Assembly (NCBI GenBank): GCA_023388675.1
Contig: JAEWFU010000290.1
Span: 1 to 22,933, forward strand
Length of the DNA stretch: 22,933 nucleotides
Direction: 5' to 3'
Origin: Pseudomonadota bacterium
GTDB taxonomy: Bacteria; Pseudomonadota; Alphaproteobacteria; Rhizobiales; Rhizobiaceae
Part shown: piece by piece, positions 17,192 to 22,933 of the stretch
How the letters are laid out: every line of letters starts with the position of its first letter
Numbering within the stretch: the first letter of the stretch is position 1
Program-made: the position numbers and the translations under genes
Notes under the pieces: generated by a model
What the model was told of the DNA's origin: nothing
Databases searched by the model: none
Seen by the model: the letters and a program-made list of their open reading frames with translations, nothing else

Positions 17192-18496
17192 TCAGCCTGC
17201 GAACATGGTCCTCGGCAACCAAAGCGCGATATCCGGAAAGATTGCGAGAATGACAACCATCATCGCCATCAAAAGGAAGAAGGGCAGCGTCGCACGGGCG
17301 ATCTCGAACAGATCCCGACCTGTCAGCCCCTGGATAACGAAGAGATTGAAGCCCACCGGAGGCGTGATCTGCGCCATCTCGACGACGATGACGAGATAGA
17401 TGCCGAACCAGACGAGGTCGAAACCCGCTGCAACGACCAGCGGCATGATCACCGCCGTCGTGAGCACGACCATCGAGATGCCGTCGAGGAAGCAGCCCAG
17501 CGCGATGAACAGCAAGGTCAGCGCCGCAAGCAGCATCATCGGCGAAAGGCCGAGTTCGCCGATCCAGGTGGCAAGCTGACGCGGCAGACCGGTGAAGCCC
17601 ATCGCGGTCGTCAGAACCGCAGCGCCCGCAAGGATGAAGGCGATCATGCAGGACGTGACCGTCGCCGCCATCAGTCCCTCGCGGAAGGTGAGCCAGTTCA
17701 ATGCTCCCTGCGCGCGGGCGAGTACGAGGCTGAGCGCGACACCGACCACCGCGGCTTCAGTCGGCGATGCAAGACCGCCATAGATCGACCCGATGACGCC
17801 GGCAATCAGCAGCACGACGGGAATAAGACTGCGTGCGGCCTTCAGCTTCTGCGGCCAGGGCATGCGATCTTCCGACGGAGGCATCTTGTCCGGGTTCATC
17901 GATGCCCAGATCATGACATAGCCCATGAAGAGCACGGCAAGCACGATGCCGGGGATGACGCCGGCCACGAACAGGCGCGCGATCGATTCCTCGACGGCCG
18001 CGCCATAGACGATCAGGATAATCGATGGCGGGATGAGAAGACCGAGCGTTCCCGAGCCGGCAAGGCTGCCGATCGCGAGACGATCATTGTAGCCGCGCTT
18101 TTCGAGTTCGGGCAGCGAGATCTTGCCGATCGTGGCCGTGGTCGCGGCCGACGAACCGGAGACGGCGGCGAAGACGGCGCAGCCCAGCACGTTCACATGT
18201 GCAAGACGCCCCGGCAGCCGCCGGACGAACGGCGAGATGCCGATGAACATGTTCTCGGAGAGTTTGGATCGGAACAGGATTTCGCCCATCCAGATGAACA
18301 TGGGAAGCGCGGTGAGATCCCACGAAATAGAGGCACTCCAGAACGATGTCGCCAGAACCTGCGCGGCGGGGATCGCGGGCTTCGACGCCAGCGCGACCAG
18401 AGCCACGAGGGACAGCGAAAAAGCGATCCACAAGCCGAGCGCGAGCGCGGCCAGCATCACCACGACGAGAAGAATGGAAAGTTCGAAAACACCCAT
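17192..18496 (-). CDS. dctM: TRAP transporter large permease, DctM family
   Basis: Large membrane subunit of a tripartite ATP-independent periplasmic transporter, 434 residues, normal length. About twelve hydrophobic segments are visible, starting MGVFELSILLVVVMLAAL. Typical DctM elements are PMFIWMGEILFRS (about 65-77), the AVFAAVSGSSAATTATIGK loop, GSGTLGLLIPPS and a late ITPPVGFNLFVIQG. It couples Na+ flow to uptake of the ligand delivered by DctP. The start is 3 bp after the dctQ stop. The regulator gene follows by 22 bp. Confidence 0.95.
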   Translation of the reverse strand: MGVFELSILLVVVMLAALALGLWIAFSLSLVALVALASKPAIPAAQVLATSFWSASISWDLTALPMFIWMGEILFRSKLSENMFIGISPFVRRLPGRLAHVNVLGCAVFAAVSGSSAATTATIGKISLPELEKRGYNDRLAIGSLAGSGTLGLLIPPSIILIVYGAAVEESIARLFVAGVIPGIVLAVLFMGYVMIWASMNPDKMPPSEDRMPWPQKLKAARSLIPVVLLIAGVIGSIYGGLASPTEAAVVGVALSLVLARAQGALNWLTFREGLMAATVTSCMIAFILAGAAVLTTAMGFTGLPRQLATWIGELGLSPMMLLAALTLLFIALGCFLDGISMVVLTTAVIMPLVVAAGFDLVWFGIYLVIVVEMAQITPPVGFNLFVIQGLTGRDLFEIARATLPFFLLMAMMVVILAIFPDIALWLPRTMFAG

Positions 18497-18499
18497 GGC

Positions 18500-19033
18500 T
18501 CAGACCTCCGAACCGCTGTCGAGGAAGTCGCGCTTGCGCCATGCCTTGATCGTGATGTCGAGCACCGCGACCGAGAGCAGCGCCAGGCCGATGGTCATGA
18601 GCGCCTGCGGCAGAGCCAGCGGAATCGGTATGAACCCGTAGGAGACGTCGTTGAAGGCCCAGCTTTTCCAGGTGAGCCGGGCGAGCGCCACGGTCATATA
18701 GGCGCCGATGATGGCGGCGGCGATCCCGACGATCGCCTCGACGACACGGCGAATACCGGAAGGCATCCGGTCGATGAAAACCCCGACCCGGATATGGCCG
18801 CCCACCGTCAACGTGTGCGCGAGAGCGAGAAAGCTCGCACCGGCCAGCAGGAACCCGCAGATTTCCGCAATCGAGCGGATCGTGAAGCCTGTCGGCTGTT
18901 GTCCCGCAAGCCTGAGCACGGCATCCACCACACGTGCGGAAACCTGAACGGATACGAGCGCGAAGATCAGGAACAGGCAGATCGCAGCGGCCCATCCAGC
19001 ACTGCGATAGGTCGAATCGAGGAAACGCCGCAT
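18500..19033 (-). CDS. dctQ: TRAP transporter small permease, DctQ family
   Basis: Small membrane subunit of the TRAP transporter, 177 residues. Four membrane segments are visible at roughly 13-35, 55-75, 92-112 and 140-160. The conserved-looking stretch LALAHTLTVGGHIRVGVF (about 69-86) matches the DctQ signature GGHIRV. It pairs with DctM in the membrane. The start ATG is 19031-19033. It lies 75 bp after dctP, with a strong stem-loop in the gap, and 3 bp before dctM. Confidence 0.92.
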   Translation of the reverse strand: MRRFLDSTYRSAGWAAAICLFLIFALVSVQVSARVVDAVLRLAGQQPTGFTIRSIAEICGFLLAGASFLALAHTLTVGGHIRVGVFIDRMPSGIRRVVEAIVGIAAAIIGAYMTVALARLTWKSWAFNDVSYGFIPIPLALPQALMTIGLALLSVAVLDITIKAWRKRDFLDSGSEV

Positions 19034-19059
19034 GGGCTCTGGCTCCTTCGGAAAGCAAA

Positions 19060-19088
19060 GGATCGGACGGCTTTCCGCCGCCCGATCC
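19060..19088 (-). promoter_or_regulatory. 12-bp stem-loop between dctP and dctQ
   Basis: On the minus strand GGATCGGGCGGC, loop GGAAA and GCCGTCCGATCC form a 12-bp stem with a single G-U pair. It begins 21 bases after the dctP stop and is followed by TTTGCTTT, a broken T-run. It may attenuate transcription or protect the upstream dctP message from 3' decay, giving more binding protein than permease, as is known for hairpins behind binding-protein genes in ABC operons. Confidence 0.7.
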
Positions 19089-19108
19089 GGCCAAGCTGCG
19101 AAAAATGC

Positions 19109-20089
19109 CTAGTTGGCGTTGAACGTTTCGAGCAGCGCTTCACCGTCGGCGCCGGCGCTTGCTTTCCAGTCTTCGGTGATGGTCGCACCGATCTCGGCGA
19201 AGCCTGCAGCCAGTTCTTCGGAAGGCGTCACGACGGTGATGCCGTTGTCCGCCAGAGCCTTGGTCTTCTCGTCGTTCTCGACTTGGGACATCTCCCAGCC
19301 GCGTGTCTCGGCGGTTGCCGAAGCTTCCAGCACCGCTGCCTGGTCTTCCTCGCTCAGGGCGTCGAAGGCCGCCTTGTTGACGATGACCATGTTGCGCGGC
19401 AGCCAGGCCTTCGTGTCGTGATAGTGCGTAAGGAAGTCCCAGACCTTGGAATCGACGCCGGTGGACGGCGACGTGATCATGGCCTCGACGCGGCCGGTGG
19501 CGAATGCCGTCGCGACGTCGGACGCTTCGATCTGCGTCGGAACCATGTTGGCGAGTTCCGCAACGCGTTCGGTGCCGAGATTGTAGGCGCGGAATTTCAG
19601 CCCTTCGAGATCACCCATCGCGGTGACCTCTTTCTTGGAATAGATGCCCTGCGAAGGCCATGCCACCGAGAACAGAAGCTGCAGTCCCTGCTCTTCAAGC
19701 AGCTTTTCCATATAGGGGCGCTGCGCATCGTAGAGCTTCTTCGACAGTTCGTAGCTCGACGCCAGGAACGGCACGGAATCGACGCCGAAAATGGGGTTTT
19801 CATTCTCCAGGCGCGATACGAGCAGTTCGCCGATCGGCACGATGCCGTCGCGGACGGACGTCTTGATGTCGGGGTGCTTGATCAGCGACTGGTTGGTGTG
19901 GAGCGTGATCGTGAGATTGCCCCCGGTCTTCTCGGCGACCTCTTCGGCAAACTGCGCGATGTTCCTGGTGTGGAAATTGCCGTCCGGATACGGCGTCGGC
20001 ATGTCCCAGGCGGTCTGCGCGAAGGCTGCGCTGGTGACGAAGAGACCGCCGGCCAGAAGGCCGGCCGCGAGCGGTGCACGGTATTTCAT
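19109..20089 (-). CDS. dctP: TRAP transporter solute-binding protein, DctP family
   Basis: Periplasmic ligand-binding subunit of 326 residues. I chose the ATG at 20087-20089, which has AGGGGA seven bases upstream and starts directly with the signal peptide (MKYRAPLAAGLLAGGLFV, cleavage after AFA near residue 24). An ATG six codons earlier is possible but has no clear ribosome-binding site. The mature protein begins QTAWDMPTPYPDGNFHT. The family arginine that usually salt-bridges a ligand carboxylate is probably R167 in LEGLKFRAYN, and the helix around EASDVATAFATGRVEAM (188-204) is typical. Together with dctQ and dctM it forms a complete TRAP system. The divergent oxoprolinase suggests a cyclic amide ligand such as 5-oxoproline, but the residues visible do not prove it. 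Confidence 0.94.
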   Translation of the reverse strand: MKYRAPLAAGLLAGGLFVTSAAFAQTAWDMPTPYPDGNFHTRNIAQFAEEVAEKTGGNLTITLHTNQSLIKHPDIKTSVRDGIVPIGELLVSRLENENPIFGVDSVPFLASSYELSKKLYDAQRPYMEKLLEEQGLQLLFSVAWPSQGIYSKKEVTAMGDLEGLKFRAYNLGTERVAELANMVPTQIEASDVATAFATGRVEAMITSPSTGVDSKVWDFLTHYHDTKAWLPRNMVIVNKAAFDALSEEDQAAVLEASATAETRGWEMSQVENDEKTKALADNGITVVTPSEELAAGFAEIGATITEDWKASAGADGEALLETFNAN

Positions 20090-20165
20090 GTCGTTCCCCT
20101 TTTTCATCGTAATGCTTCGACTTCTGTGTCCGGAGCATGCCGCGTTTCTCCGGCAGATGCCAACG

Positions 20166-20191
20166 TTGACAGTTTATCGAGAAATCGTCAA
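20166..20191. promoter_or_regulatory. Inverted TTGAC repeat between dctP and the oxoprolinase gene
   Basis: TTGAC (20166-20170) and GTCAA (20187-20191) form the ends of a 26-bp imperfect palindrome in an AT-rich stretch of the 160-bp divergent intergenic region. Inner arms partly match (TTT against AAA). Another TTGACG lies at 20198-20203. The arms also resemble -35 boxes facing both ways. This could be an operator for the MarR-type regulator of the operon. No clear -10 boxes were found on either side. Confidence 0.4.
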
Positions 20192-20249
20192 TAAGTTTTG
20201 ACGCTGGGGCATCCGAACGTCGGACCCCGCCAGAGGGAGACAAGAAAAA

Positions 20250-22933
<2,684 letters not shown>

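Noticed and set aside
17033..20194. A 1053-codon open frame on the plus strand opposite the TRAP operon
   Set aside because: Its product is highly charged, rich in Arg, Asp, His and Gln, without recognisable domains. It is the mirror of dctM, dctQ and dctP in GC-rich DNA; those minus-strand genes have clear family motifs and ribosome-binding sites.

Overview
The window looks like chromosome of a high-GC alphaproteobacterium, most likely of the Hyphomicrobiales (Rhizobiales) and perhaps Phyllobacteriaceae. This rests on the order and protein character of the division/cell-wall (dcw) cluster, the class A RNase P RNA, the TRAP and oxoprolinase genes and the GC-rich codon use. The genus cannot be fixed from sequence alone.

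Positions 1-11064 (minus strand) hold the first half of a dcw cluster, transcribed mraZ-rsmH-ftsL-ftsI-murE-murF-mraY-murD-ftsW-murG. murG is cut by the window edge. Genes are packed with 1- or 4-base overlaps or very short gaps, except 48 bp between ftsI and murE and 22 bp between murF and mraY. Together they make the UDP-MurNAc-pentapeptide (MurE, MurF, MurD), move it onto lipid (MraY, MurG) and build septal peptidoglycan (FtsW, FtsI, FtsL). A probable mraZ promoter at about 11248-11276 is interleaved with four GGG boxes at an exact 10-bp period, the arrangement expected for MraZ autoregulation.

Positions 11465-12571 (plus) encode a Cys/Met-metabolism PLP enzyme, divergent from mraZ. Positions 12628-13021 (minus) are the RNase P RNA gene rnpB. 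Next, on the minus strand, come a small secreted lytic transglycosylase, an AmpD/AmiD-type amidase overlapping a TerB/J-domain protein (DjlA-like), and a 56-residue lipoprotein with its own intrinsic terminator.

Positions 15714-22933 form a transport and catabolism locus. A minus-strand operon, dctP-dctQ-dctM-(MarR-type regulator)-(BASS-type transporter), faces a divergent plus-strand HyuA-HyuB fusion of the 5-oxoprolinase/hydantoinase type, cut by the window end. An inverted TTGAC repeat lies between the divergent genes and a strong stem-loop separates dctP from dctQ. The simplest reading is regulated uptake and ATP-dependent hydrolysis of a cyclic amide such as 5-oxoproline or a hydantoin; the substrate is inference. 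The oxoprolinase gene also carries an apparent in-frame insertion of about 105 bp rich in short palindromes.

No tRNA, CRISPR array, IS element or phage gene was seen. Most of the window is ordinary core genome. The best candidates for new biology are the oxoprolinase/TRAP/BASS locus, the palindromic in-frame insertion and the mraZ operator layout.
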